Part shown: positions 1 through 5,973 of the stretch, in pieces | Position numbering within the stretch: position 1 is the first letter of the stretch | Layout: every line of letters begins with the position of its first letter | Source: an uncultured Campylobacter sp. | GTDB lineage: Bacteria; Campylobacterota; Campylobacteria; Campylobacterales; Campylobacteraceae | Reading direction: 5' to 3' | Length of the DNA stretch: 8,145 nt | Assembly (NCBI RefSeq): GCF_938030785.1 | Contig: NZ_CALHIK010000188.1 | Span: 1 to 8,145, forward strand | The notes under the pieces: model-generated | Told to the model about the DNA's origin: nothing | The model's database searches: none | The model's input: only the letters and a program-made list of their open reading frames with translations | Program-made: the position numbers and the translations under genes

Positions 1-353
1 AGCCTGTGCGCCACGCACGCATCCTGCCCGTATAGCGACCAGATCTCGTCGTACATATTGTAGGGGGAGTTTCTGCCGCTGGGGTGGCTTAGGATGCCGC
101 TCGGCTTATCGAATGCCACAAACTCGTCGCACTCAAAAATCGGCTTCAGCCCACGCGGCTCGCATTTATAATCGATCATAAAAATTTCGCCCTGTACGAC
201 AGAGTTTTTGTGTAAATTCAGATCGTTTGCATCGACGATCCTGCGCTTGTCGCAGATGCGCTGCGCGCCTTTCATATCGTATCCAAGGCCGAGTAAAATT
301 TCATAAATTTTACGCCCCTCAAATACGCCCAAACTTCGTTTTTCGTAGCCCAT
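1..353 (-). CDS. RluA-family 23S rRNA/tRNA pseudouridine synthase, N-terminal part (runs off the window)
   Basis: The minus strand is open from an ATG at 353-351 to the window edge: 117 codons plus two bases, starting MGYEKRSLGVFEGRKIYEIL. Residues about 12-50 look like a short S4-type RNA-binding segment. The stretch VAFDKPSGILSHPSG (about residues 79-93) is the KPxG...HP motif that opens the RluA/RluD catalytic domain. The visible part ends in VAHRL, the start of the family HRLDxxTSG motif, so the catalytic Asp should be the very next residue, outside the window. The family isomerises uridine to pseudouridine in rRNA or tRNA; the target site cannot be told from this fragment. It lies divergent from purB, as I recall for Cj0022c/Cj0023 of C. 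jejuni. The upstream DNA has no strong Shine-Dalgarno; the start is chosen because it is the first ATG and gives the usual N-terminus. Confidence 0.85.
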   Translation of the reverse strand, partial: MGYEKRSLGVFEGRKIYEILLGLGYDMKGAQRICDKRRIVDANDLNLHKNSVVQGEIFMIDYKCEPRGLKPIFECDEFVAFDKPSGILSHPSGRNSPYNMYDEIWSLYGQDACVAHR

Positions 354-377
354 ATTAAAATTTCAGCCCCGCTTTTA

Positions 378-383
378 TATAAT
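378..383 (+). promoter_or_regulatory. Probable -10 box for purB
   Basis: A perfect TATAAT inside TATATAAT, about 40 bases before the purB ATG, predicts a start near 390 and a leader of about 34 bases. No good -35 is seen, which is usual for epsilonproteobacterial vegetative promoters. TATACA at 395-400 is a weaker alternative. Confidence 0.5.
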
Positions 384-392
384 CTTGGCATC

Positions 393-398
393 ATTATA
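393..398 (-). promoter_or_regulatory. Probable -10 box for the pseudouridine synthase gene
   Basis: The minus strand reads TGTATAATGA here, a perfect TATAAT. It would start transcription near 386 with a leader of about 33 bases. It sits only ten bases from the opposing purB -10 box, so the two promoters would share the same DNA. Confidence 0.45.
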
Positions 399-411
399 CA
401 AAAATTCAAGC

Positions 412-416
412 AAAGG
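412..416 (+). promoter_or_regulatory. Ribosome binding site that fixes the purB start
   Basis: AAAGG lies seven bases before ATG 424. The in-frame TTG at 385 has no comparable site and would add 13 residues absent from the usual PurB N-terminus, so 424 is preferred. Confidence 0.6.
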
Positions 417-423
417 TTGCAAA

Positions 424-1755
424 ATGGTAGAGAGATATTCGCGCGAGCAGATGGCGCAAAAGTGGGATATGCAGGCAAAATACAGTGCGTGGCTGGAGGT
501 CGAAAAGGCCGCAGTCAAGGCGTGGAATAAACTAGGTTTTATCAGCGATACGGACTGCGAGAAAATTTGCAAAAACGCTAAATTTGACGTTCGGCGCATC
601 GACGAGATCGAAAAGACGACCAAGCACGACGTGATCGCATTTCTAACGAGCGTGAGCGAGAGCCTAGGCGAGGAGAGCCGCTTCGTACACTACGGCATGA
701 CTAGCTCAGATTGCATTGACACCGCCGTCGCGCTTCAGATCAAAAGCAGCATGGAGCTCATTATCGAGGACCTAAAAGGCCTGATGAGCGCGATCAAAAC
801 CAGAGCTCAGGAGCACAAAAATACGATGATGGTCGGCCGTAGCCACGGCATCCACGGCGAGCCGATCACCTTCGGGCTCGTGCTTGCGGTCTGGTACGAC
901 GAGGTCGCGCGCGCGCTAAAGCTGCTGCAGGACGCCAAAGAGGTCGCCGCCTACGGCAAACTAAGCGGTGCGATGGGAAATTTCGCTCACGCACCGCTCG
1001 AGTTTGAAGAGCTAACCTGCGAGCAGCTTGGTCTAAAACCCGCCCCAGCGTCAAATCAGGTCATCCAGCGCGACCGCTACGCCCACGTCATTAGCGCGAT
1101 CGCCGTCCTAGCCGCCACCTGCGAAAAGATCGCCGTCGCCGTGCGACACTTCCAAAGGACGGAAGTTTACGAGGCAGAGGAATACTTTAGCCCCGGCCAA
1201 AAGGGCTCTAGCGCGATGCCGCACAAGCGCAATCCCGTGCTTAGCGAAAACATCACCGGCCTTTGCAGGATGCTGCGCTCATACGTGACGCCGGCGCTCG
1301 AAAACGTCGCGCTCTGGCACGAACGCGATATCAGCCACAGCTCGGTCGAGCGATTTATACTGCCAGACGCCTTTATCACGGCCGATTTTATGCTTGCGCG
1401 CATTACGAATTTGATCGCAAATTTGGTAGTTTATCCAGAAAATATGATGAAAAATCTAAATTTAACCGGCGGGCTCGTCTTTTCTCAGCGCGTACTTTTA
1501 CAGCTTCCGCAGCGCGGGATCTCGCGCGAGGACGCGTACAAGATCGTCCAGCGCAACGCGATGAAGGTCTGGGCGGATCTGCAAGAGGGCAAAAAGGCGA
1601 TAAACGAAAACGGCGAGAGCCTGTTTTTACAAAATTTGCTCGCCGACGAGGAGCTACGCGCAAGCCTGGGCGAAGCCGAGATAAAAGAGTGCTTTGATTA
1701 TGCGTATTACGCCAGACACGTGGATGGGATTTTTAAAAGAGTTTTTGGCAAATAG
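424..1755 (+). CDS. purB: Adenylosuccinate lyase
   Basis: A 443-residue cytoplasmic enzyme of the fumarase/aspartase superfamily. It cleaves SAICAR to AICAR and adenylosuccinate to AMP, both releasing fumarate, in de novo purine synthesis. The N-terminus MVERYSREQMAQKWD is typical of short bacterial/archaeal-type PurB. The active-site histidines are all present: H68 (in TTKHD), H89 (FVHYGMTSSD) and H141 (GRSHGIHGEP), at the same numbers as in the B. subtilis enzyme. The superfamily signature GSSAMPHKRNP is at 261-271, with S263 on the flexible catalytic loop. The length is normal and no frame problem is seen, so it should be active as a homotetramer. It stands alone: divergent from the pseudouridine synthase and followed by about 840 non-coding bases, so it is probably monocistronic. 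Its codons are richer in G and C than the flanking DNA, but match the other genes here. Confidence 0.97.
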   Translation: MVERYSREQMAQKWDMQAKYSAWLEVEKAAVKAWNKLGFISDTDCEKICKNAKFDVRRIDEIEKTTKHDVIAFLTSVSESLGEESRFVHYGMTSSDCIDTAVALQIKSSMELIIEDLKGLMSAIKTRAQEHKNTMMVGRSHGIHGEPITFGLVLAVWYDEVARALKLLQDAKEVAAYGKLSGAMGNFAHAPLEFEELTCEQLGLKPAPASNQVIQRDRYAHVISAIAVLAATCEKIAVAVRHFQRTEVYEAEEYFSPGQKGSSAMPHKRNPVLSENITGLCRMLRSYVTPALENVALWHERDISHSSVERFILPDAFITADFMLARITNLIANLVVYPENMMKNLNLTGGLVFSQRVLLQLPQRGISREDAYKIVQRNAMKVWADLQEGKKAINENGESLFLQNLLADEELRASLGEAEIKECFDYAYYARHVDGIFKRVFGK

Positions 1756-1764
1756 CAAACGCGA

Positions 1765-1796
1765 CGGATTTGCTTCTTAAATTGCAAGCAAATCCG
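1765..1796 (+). terminator. Hairpin just after purB, possible terminator
   Basis: CGGATTTGCTT (1765-1775) pairs perfectly with AAGCAAATCCG (1786-1796) around a ten-base loop, starting ten bases after the purB stop. An 11-bp stem in this position is typical of a 3' end. However, the base run that follows is CAAAAAT rather than a T tract, so it may work as a 3' stabilising structure or a non-classical terminator instead. Confidence 0.5.
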
Positions 1797-1971
1797 CAAA
1801 AATGCAGCGAAGCAGGCTTTAGGATTTATACCTGCGATTAGCTCGCCATGGAAGCCGCTTCACGATTAAGGTCTTAGTTTTAGTAAAAACACGGCACTTC
1901 TATAGTTTGAATTCAGCGTTATCTTATCGCTACTTCCGCCGCGAAATTTTATAAAGGCAAAATTCCGCGTC

Positions 1972-1993
1972 TGCGGCTAAATTTGCAGCCGCA
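1972..1993. repeat. Short inverted repeat
   Basis: TGCGGCT (1972-1978) and AGCCGCA (1987-1993) form a 7-bp stem with an eight-base loop, followed on the plus strand by AAATTTTAG. It is too weak and too far from a gene to be called a terminator with confidence. Confidence 0.35.
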
Positions 1994-2366
1994 AAATTTT
2001 AGCGCTAAATTTTAAAACCCACGAGTGCAGAATTTTTGCCAAGCAAGCCGCTTATAAATTGGCACGAATACGTAGTGCGATTATCTCGCCGCATCTGCAC
2101 AGAATTTCTACACTAAGCAATCACTAAAAATTTTGAGAATTTGAAATTTCTTGTATTGCCTCAGAAATTCTAAGCCGCAATTTTGCAAAGGATTGACGGA
2201 ATTTTAGATGCAAATTTAAGGCGGCGATATCGGCAAATTTTCATTTTCCGCAAGCTCAAAACCTTTGCGGCTCTCGGCTAACAAACAAGCTCGCGCAAAA
2301 ATTTTAAAAGCCCATCTAGTTTAAATTCTTTAAAATTCTAGGCGGCGCTAAAAAATATAAGCCTAA

Positions 2367-2380
2367 ATTTGCGCGCAAAT
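2367..2380. repeat. Perfect 14-base palindrome
   Basis: ATTTGCGCGCAAAT is its own reverse complement, with a GCGCGC core in AT-rich DNA. It may be a protein-binding dyad or chance in DNA dominated by AAATTT and GCGC words. No adjacent gene start argues for an operator. Confidence 0.3.
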
Positions 2381-2548
2381 ATCTTTAAAATTTCGCAATT
2401 CTTGACCACACTGACAATTAAAATTCGGTATCTAATCTTAGCGGCAGCTCGCAGCTTTGCCATAGCCGCTTCCAAATTTTGCCGCGGGTTTTAAACTAAT
2501 TAACTATAAAATTTGGCTGAGCTAGGAATTGTTTGGAATTTTAAAAGC

Positions 2549-2579
2549 GGATAGGGCGGGAGGTTTGTTCGCCCTATCC
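2549..2579 (-). terminator. Intrinsic terminator of the outer-membrane protein gene
   Basis: GGATAGGGCG (2549-2558) pairs perfectly with CGCCCTATCC (2570-2579) around an 11-base loop. It begins about 20 bases beyond the minus-strand stop at 2600. Read on the minus strand the stem is followed by GCTTTTAAAATTCC, a partial T tract. There is no T run on the plus side, which supports the minus direction. Confidence 0.75.
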
Positions 2580-2599
2580 TAGCGAGATTTATAACGAAC

Positions 2600-3232
2600 T
2601 TAAAATTTAAAGTTATACCCTAGATAAATTCCATGGTTGGTCTCATATACCTTGTCTACGTCCTCTCCGAGCTTACTAGCCTTGTATCTCGTGTAGTCCG
2701 CCTTGTAGCCAAACTCGATCTCGTGGTGCGTATCAAAGTTATATAGCCCGCCCAGCTTCGCGCCGATGACCCAGCCCGGCACCGTCTTTGAAAGTGAATT
2801 GCTACTTCCGTCAAAGTCATCATACGAATAAGCTCTATATTTTAAAAATGAAACTCCCGTATAAGCGCCCGCTACGAGTTTAAAGTCGTTCGTAATCTCA
2901 GGCGTAAAATCCCCGCCTACAAGCAGGCTATGTTTACTCCACTCGTCTTTAAATGTAACGGTCTCGTCAGTGCCCGTTTTTGAAACTTTAAAATCATACA
3001 AGTACTCGCCGTAAGCTCTTGCGATACCAAAATCATAGCCGCCTTTAAAGCCGAGTGCAGGCTGAGCCTTACTATATTTATTCGTGCCGGAATCGTCCTC
3101 GTCAGACCATTTAGTAGTGAGGCTGGATTTAAAAGAATAATCTCCTTCGATACCTAAAAATATCCCTTCGCCGAAGCTTGCGCTCGCACATACCACAGCG
3201 GCAAACGCCGCGATTAAAATTTTGTTTTTCAT
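2600..3232 (-). CDS. Small outer-membrane beta-barrel protein (secreted)
   Basis: 210 residues from the ATG at 3232. The N-terminus MKNKILIAAFAAVVCASASFG is a clear Sec signal peptide, probably cut after ASA or just past SFG. The mature part has no hydrophobic helix. It shows alternating aromatic/polar stretches rich in Gly, Tyr and Phe (GFKGGYDFGIARAYGEYLY, KLVAGAYTGVSFLKYRAY, GAKLGGLYNF, EIEFGYKADYTRY), as in 8-stranded barrels of the OMP_b-brl type. It ends NHGIYLGYNFKF with a C-terminal Phe, the usual recognition signal for BAM insertion. Loops are rich in Asp, Ser and Lys (SDEDDSGTNK, YDDFDGSSNS). It forms a single-gene unit between its own promoter and terminator, divergent from the symporter. 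The ligand or role is unknown; porin, adhesin or structural barrel are all possible. I do not recognise a named orthologue. Confidence 0.85.
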   Translation of the reverse strand: MKNKILIAAFAAVVCASASFGEGIFLGIEGDYSFKSSLTTKWSDEDDSGTNKYSKAQPALGFKGGYDFGIARAYGEYLYDFKVSKTGTDETVTFKDEWSKHSLLVGGDFTPEITNDFKLVAGAYTGVSFLKYRAYSYDDFDGSSNSLSKTVPGWVIGAKLGGLYNFDTHHEIEFGYKADYTRYKASKLGEDVDKVYETNHGIYLGYNFKF

Positions 3233-3237
3233 ATTTT

Positions 3238-3243
3238 CTCCTT
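3238..3243 (-). promoter_or_regulatory. Ribosome binding site that fixes the barrel-protein start
   Basis: The minus strand reads AAGGAG five bases before ATG 3232. An in-frame TTG at 3247 overlaps the bases just before this site and would place it inside the gene, so the ATG start, which also begins the signal peptide, is preferred. Confidence 0.75.
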
Positions 3244-3351
3244 GCAATTTAAAATTTTGAGCTTCCCGCCGCCGCTTTTGCTATTTCACCGCTTGCCGTC
3301 CTTAAGCATTCTGCCGCCGGGTTCGTTTACAAGCACATTTAAAATTTGTTG

Positions 3352-3357
3352 ATTATA
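3352..3357 (-). promoter_or_regulatory. Candidate -10 box for the barrel-protein gene
   Basis: The minus strand reads GGATATTATAATC, holding a perfect TATAAT preceded by an A-rich run. It predicts a start near 3345 and so a rather long leader of about 113 bases. The core ATTATAAT is nearly symmetrical, and TATAAT also occurs on the plus strand at 3354-3359, so direction rests on gene position. Confidence 0.45.
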
Positions 3358-3573
3358 ATATCCTTTTTTTGAAATTTCGATGAATTTCGCGATAAGAGTT
3401 GGAATTTTACCTCGCTAATTCGGGGCGAAATTCCTTGTCTCGTCCCGCGCACAGCCCGCAAAAATTTAAACGCCAAAGCACCCCGAAAAGTAATCTTTGA
3501 TTAAATTTAAAACACTCGATTAATTTCACGTTTTTATCTGAAATTTAAAATTTACACATAAAGCTTGCGCCGT

Positions 3574-3588
3574 GTTACCGATGGTAAC
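3574..3588. promoter_or_regulatory. 15-base dyad, candidate operator upstream of the symporter
   Basis: GTTACC (3574-3579) and GGTAAC (3583-3588) are perfect inverted half-sites around GAT. The dyad lies about 65 bases before the symporter's likely -10 and stands out as GC-containing sequence in AT-rich DNA. Its position suits an activator or repressor site for the divergent pair. The regulator is unknown. Confidence 0.4.
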
Positions 3589-3650
3589 TGCGTATTTAAA
3601 ATTTAAGATAATTTGATTTAAAATTTATAAAATTCCCGCCGCATTTTTTG

Positions 3651-3656
3651 TATTAT
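3651..3656 (+). promoter_or_regulatory. Probable -10 box for the symporter gene
   Basis: TATTAT follows a T run ending in TG (TTTTTTGTATTATAAGC), the form expected of an epsilonproteobacterial vegetative promoter. It predicts a start near 3663 and a short leader of about 19 bases holding the ribosome binding site. Confidence 0.5.
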
Positions 3657-3681
3657 AAGCCAAATCTAAAAAGGAGCATTT

Positions 3682-5154
3682 ATGGAAGAAAATAAAATAG
3701 AGTTGCACAACTCGCGCCTCCACGGACCTTTGGATTCGGATGTGGACGAGTTGGGCTTAGATAGGCTTACGGATACCGCCCCCTTTCCTAAGCGCGGCGT
3801 CATCATTATGGCGATCGCTGCGGCGGTAGCTTTTGCGCTGTATGCCGCGCTGCCTTTCGAGCCGAACGTTAAGAAGGGCCTCGCACTACTTGCTTTCATC
3901 GCGATTATGTGGCTTACCGAAGCCGTACATATCACGGTCACCGCGCTTATGGTGCCGATACTAGCGGTTGCGATCGGACTTGGTAAATTTGCCAAGGACG
4001 GCACTTTCACCGCCACTACCATTAAAAGCGCGCTCGCAAATTTTGCAAATCCTACGATCTTTACATTTTTCGGCGGCTTTGCTCTGGCGACGGCTCTGCA
4101 TATGCAAAAGCTCGATAAAAAGATCGCGATGTGGCTAATCGCTCGCTCGGGCGGTCGCTTGGGCGTAGCTGCGATTTTGATCTGCCTTGCTACCGCGATA
4201 CTTTCGATGTGGGTTTCAAATACCGCGACTGCGGCGATGATGCTTCCGATCGCACTTGGAATTTGCGCCAACATGGATGAGAGTAAAGACCGCGGCACGC
4301 TCGTATTTTTGCTTTTAGGTATCGCGTATTCGGCGAGTATCGGCGGTCTCGGCACGCTCGTAGGCTCACCGCCGAATTTGATCGTGGCACAGGCGCTACA
4401 CTATAGCTTTGCAGACTGGATGAAGGTAGGCTTGCCGCTAATGTTAGTGATGCTACCGATAATGCTTTTGGTGCTTTATGTAATTTTCAAGCCGAATTTA
4501 AGCCATAAAATCGAGATGGATCTGGAGCATATCCCTTGGACGCGCAAGCGCATAATTACGATCGTCGTATTTGCTCTAACGGCGATCGGCTGGATATTTT
4601 CGAAGCAAATTTCCGGTCTTGCGGGCTTCAAGGTAGACGACGCTTACGTCGCGATCTGCTCGGCAGTCGCAATCGTCGTGCTAGGGCTTGCCAAATGGCA
4701 CGATATCGCAGAAAACACCGAGTGGGGCGTATTGCTACTTTTCGGCGGTGGACTTACTCTAAGTGCTGTTTTGGGCGATTCGGGAGCCTCTAAGGTACTG
4801 GGCGATCTAGTCGCGCACACTTTCGGCGGAGCACCTACCTACGTCATACTGCTTGTAACGGCGATTTTCATCATATGCCTAACGGAATTTACCAGCAATA
4901 CTGCTTCCGCTGCGCTTTTAGTGCCCGTATTTGCGGGAGTGGCGGCTCAGATGGGGCTACCGAAAGAAACTCTTACGATTATCATCGGCGTAGGCGCGAG
5001 CTGCGCTTTCGTAATGCCGGTAGCGACGCCGCCGAATGCTTTGGTTTTCGGCACGGGACGTATCCGCCAGATAGAGATGGTGCGAAGCGGCGGAATTTTG
5101 GCCGTGGTTTCTGCAATTTTGGTTTCGGGCTACGCGTATATTTTTTACTCTTAA
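3682..5154 (+). CDS. SLC13/DASS-family sodium-coupled anion (probably dicarboxylate) symporter
   Basis: A 490-residue inner-membrane protein, of normal length for the divalent anion:Na+ symporter family. A hydrophilic cytoplasmic tail (1-38) precedes about eleven hydrophobic segments. The family's two Ser-Asn-Thr sodium/substrate hairpin motifs are clear: W177-V-SNT (179-181) followed by ATAAMMLPI, and SNT at 405-407 followed by ASAALLVPV. Each is paired with a Pro-Pro-Asn loop, GSPPN at 228-232 and ATPPN at 448-452, reflecting the inverted internal repeat seen in VcINDY. Likely substrates are C4-dicarboxylates such as succinate, fumarate or malate, important carbon sources for Campylobacter; sulfate or citrate cannot be excluded. 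AAGGAG lies five bases before the ATG, fixing the start. It has its own promoter and terminator, so it is probably monocistronic, sharing only its control region with the barrel-protein gene. Confidence 0.93.
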   Translation: MEENKIELHNSRLHGPLDSDVDELGLDRLTDTAPFPKRGVIIMAIAAAVAFALYAALPFEPNVKKGLALLAFIAIMWLTEAVHITVTALMVPILAVAIGLGKFAKDGTFTATTIKSALANFANPTIFTFFGGFALATALHMQKLDKKIAMWLIARSGGRLGVAAILICLATAILSMWVSNTATAAMMLPIALGICANMDESKDRGTLVFLLLGIAYSASIGGLGTLVGSPPNLIVAQALHYSFADWMKVGLPLMLVMLPIMLLVLYVIFKPNLSHKIEMDLEHIPWTRKRIITIVVFALTAIGWIFSKQISGLAGFKVDDAYVAICSAVAIVVLGLAKWHDIAENTEWGVLLLFGGGLTLSAVLGDSGASKVLGDLVAHTFGGAPTYVILLVTAIFIICLTEFTSNTASAALLVPVFAGVAAQMGLPKETLTIIIGVGASCAFVMPVATPPNALVFGTGRIRQIEMVRSGGILAVVSAILVSGYAYIFYS

Positions 5155-5168
5155 GCCTCTGCGGTTTT

Positions 5169-5196
5169 TATAGTCCGAGCAACAACTCGGACTATA
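5169..5196 (+). terminator. Intrinsic terminator of the symporter gene
   Basis: TATAGTCCGAG (5169-5179) pairs perfectly with CTCGGACTATA (5186-5196) around CAACAA, 14 bases after the stop, followed by TATATTTATTT. It separates the symporter from the ABC operon. Confidence 0.8.
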
Positions 5197-5285
5197 TATA
5201 TTTATTTGCTATATTTTTGCAGCTCGTGATTCTCGCGGTTTTAGCGATAAATTTTAGATTTAATACTACTTTAATCAGTTATTTG

Positions 5286-5291
5286 TATAAT
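5286..5291 (+). promoter_or_regulatory. Probable -10 box for the amino acid ABC operon
   Basis: A perfect TATAAT preceded by TTTG. It predicts a start near 5298 and a leader of about 20 bases. No recognisable -35 is seen. It lies downstream of the symporter's terminator, so the operon should be transcribed independently. Confidence 0.6.
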
Positions 5292-5317
5292 AAACGCATT
5301 TTTTAAAGAGAGAATTT

Positions 5318-5971
5318 ATGGATTTTGATTTTATAGCTAAATTTAGCCCTATGTTCGTAAAAGCGGGAATTTTAACGCTAAAGCTCGCATTTTACGGGAT
5401 TTTACTATCCATCATCATCGGCTTTATCTGCACGCTAATAAAATATAAAAGAGTACCTCTGTTAAGCCCGCTTGTGAGCGCATATATCGAGCTATCTCGC
5501 AATACTCCGCTTTTAATTCAGCTATTTTTTCTATACTACGGCTTGCCGAAGCTAGGCATTCAAATTTCAGGCTTTACCTGCGCGATTGTAGGTCTTGCGT
5601 TTTTGGGCGGAAGCTATATGAGCGAGAGCTTTAGGCTCGGTTTTGAGGCGATAAAAAAATCCCAGATCGAAAGCGCGATGAGCCTAGGCCTTAGCGAGGC
5701 GCAGATAGTCTTTTACGTCGTGCTGCCGCGCGCTTTTGCAATCGCCCTACCCTCCATCAGCGCAAACATCATATTTCTACTCAAAGAAACCTCGATCGTT
5801 AGCATCGTCGCACTTGCCGATCTAGTCTATGCCGCAAAGGACGTGATCGGGCTGTATTACAAGACGAACGAAGCGCTGTTTATGCTAAGCGTATCGTATC
5901 TGATCATAATCCTGCCGCTTTCGCTCGCGCTTACGCTGCTTGAAAAGCGCCTTGCGTATATGAGGGGCTAG
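5318..5971 (+). CDS. Polar amino acid ABC importer, permease subunit 1 (HisM/GlnP type)
   Basis: 217 residues, about five membrane helices. The segment ELSRNTPLLIQLFFLYYGLP (58-77) is the hallmark of the polar amino acid permease family. The EAA loop that docks on the ATPase is intact at 118-137 (ESAMSLG...VVLP, with the conserved G124). It forms half of the membrane channel with the next gene product. It is first in a four-gene operon; the next start is only two bases past its stop. Upstream, AAAGAGAGAA is a modest ribosome binding site. The gene order permease-permease-ATPase matches what I recall of Cj0467-Cj0469 (paqPQ region) in C. jejuni, so it may be that orthologue. Substrate is inferred from the linked CjaA-like binding protein rather than from this sequence. 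Confidence 0.93.
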   Translation: MDFDFIAKFSPMFVKAGILTLKLAFYGILLSIIIGFICTLIKYKRVPLLSPLVSAYIELSRNTPLLIQLFFLYYGLPKLGIQISGFTCAIVGLAFLGGSYMSESFRLGFEAIKKSQIESAMSLGLSEAQIVFYVVLPRAFAIALPSISANIIFLLKETSIVSIVALADLVYAAKDVIGLYYKTNEALFMLSVSYLIIILPLSLALTLLEKRLAYMRG

Positions 5972-5973
5972 CG

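Larger units (their letters stand above)
1797..2548. other. Long stretch with no recognisable gene
   Basis: About 750 bases between the purB hairpin and the terminator of the outer-membrane protein gene. All six frames are broken often by stops, and I recognise no protein fragment, tRNA or known structured RNA. What can be seen is AT-rich DNA with many AAATTTT/AAAATTTT strings broken by GCCGC/GCGGC patches, plus small inverted repeats. These are TGCGGCT/AGCCGCA at 1972-1993, the perfect palindrome TTTAGCGCTAAA at 1998-2009, CCGCAA/TTGCGG at 2248-2270, and the perfect 14-base palindrome ATTTGCGCGCAAAT at 2367-2380. It could be a decayed gene, a small RNA locus or plain spacer; the sequence alone does not decide. 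Confidence 0.6.
3247..3626. repeat. Five direct copies of an 11-base AT-rich string in the divergent control region
   Basis: ATTTAAAATTT occurs in the same orientation at 3247-3257, 3337-3347, 3543-3553, 3594-3604 and 3616-3626. The first overlaps the leader of the barrel-protein gene, and the last three cluster upstream of the symporter. The copies may be binding sites, bend-prone A tracts or simply the favoured oligomer of this genome. Confidence 0.4.

Noticed and set aside
385..423. An upstream TTG start extending purB by 13 residues
   Set aside because: It has no ribosome binding site and would overlap the likely promoter; the ATG at 424 has AAAGG at the right distance and gives the normal N-terminus.
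1263..1697. A 144-codon plus-strand open frame inside purB
   Set aside because: It is an alternate-frame shadow with an Arg-rich composition, overlapping conserved purB catalytic residues.
1797..2548. Possible tRNA, SRP RNA, tmRNA or riboswitch in the long gap
   Set aside because: I found no T-loop GGTTCGA-type box, no cloverleaf spacing and no known conserved core; only short, unrelated hairpins.
1756..3681. CRISPR array or insertion-sequence remnants in the non-coding regions
   Set aside because: There are no regularly spaced repeats of 25-35 bases, no terminal inverted repeats with target duplications, and no transposase fragment; the repeated AT-rich strings are only 11 bases.
3666..4355. 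A 229-codon open frame on the minus strand opposite the symporter
   Set aside because: It is a shadow of the symporter's codon pattern: it runs antisense to an unmistakable SLC13 protein, has a low-complexity Ala/Ser/Ile composition and no ribosome binding site.
4875..5306. A plus-strand open frame running from the symporter end across the terminator
   Set aside because: It mostly overlaps the symporter in another frame, crosses the terminator hairpin and the operon promoter, and resembles no protein I know.
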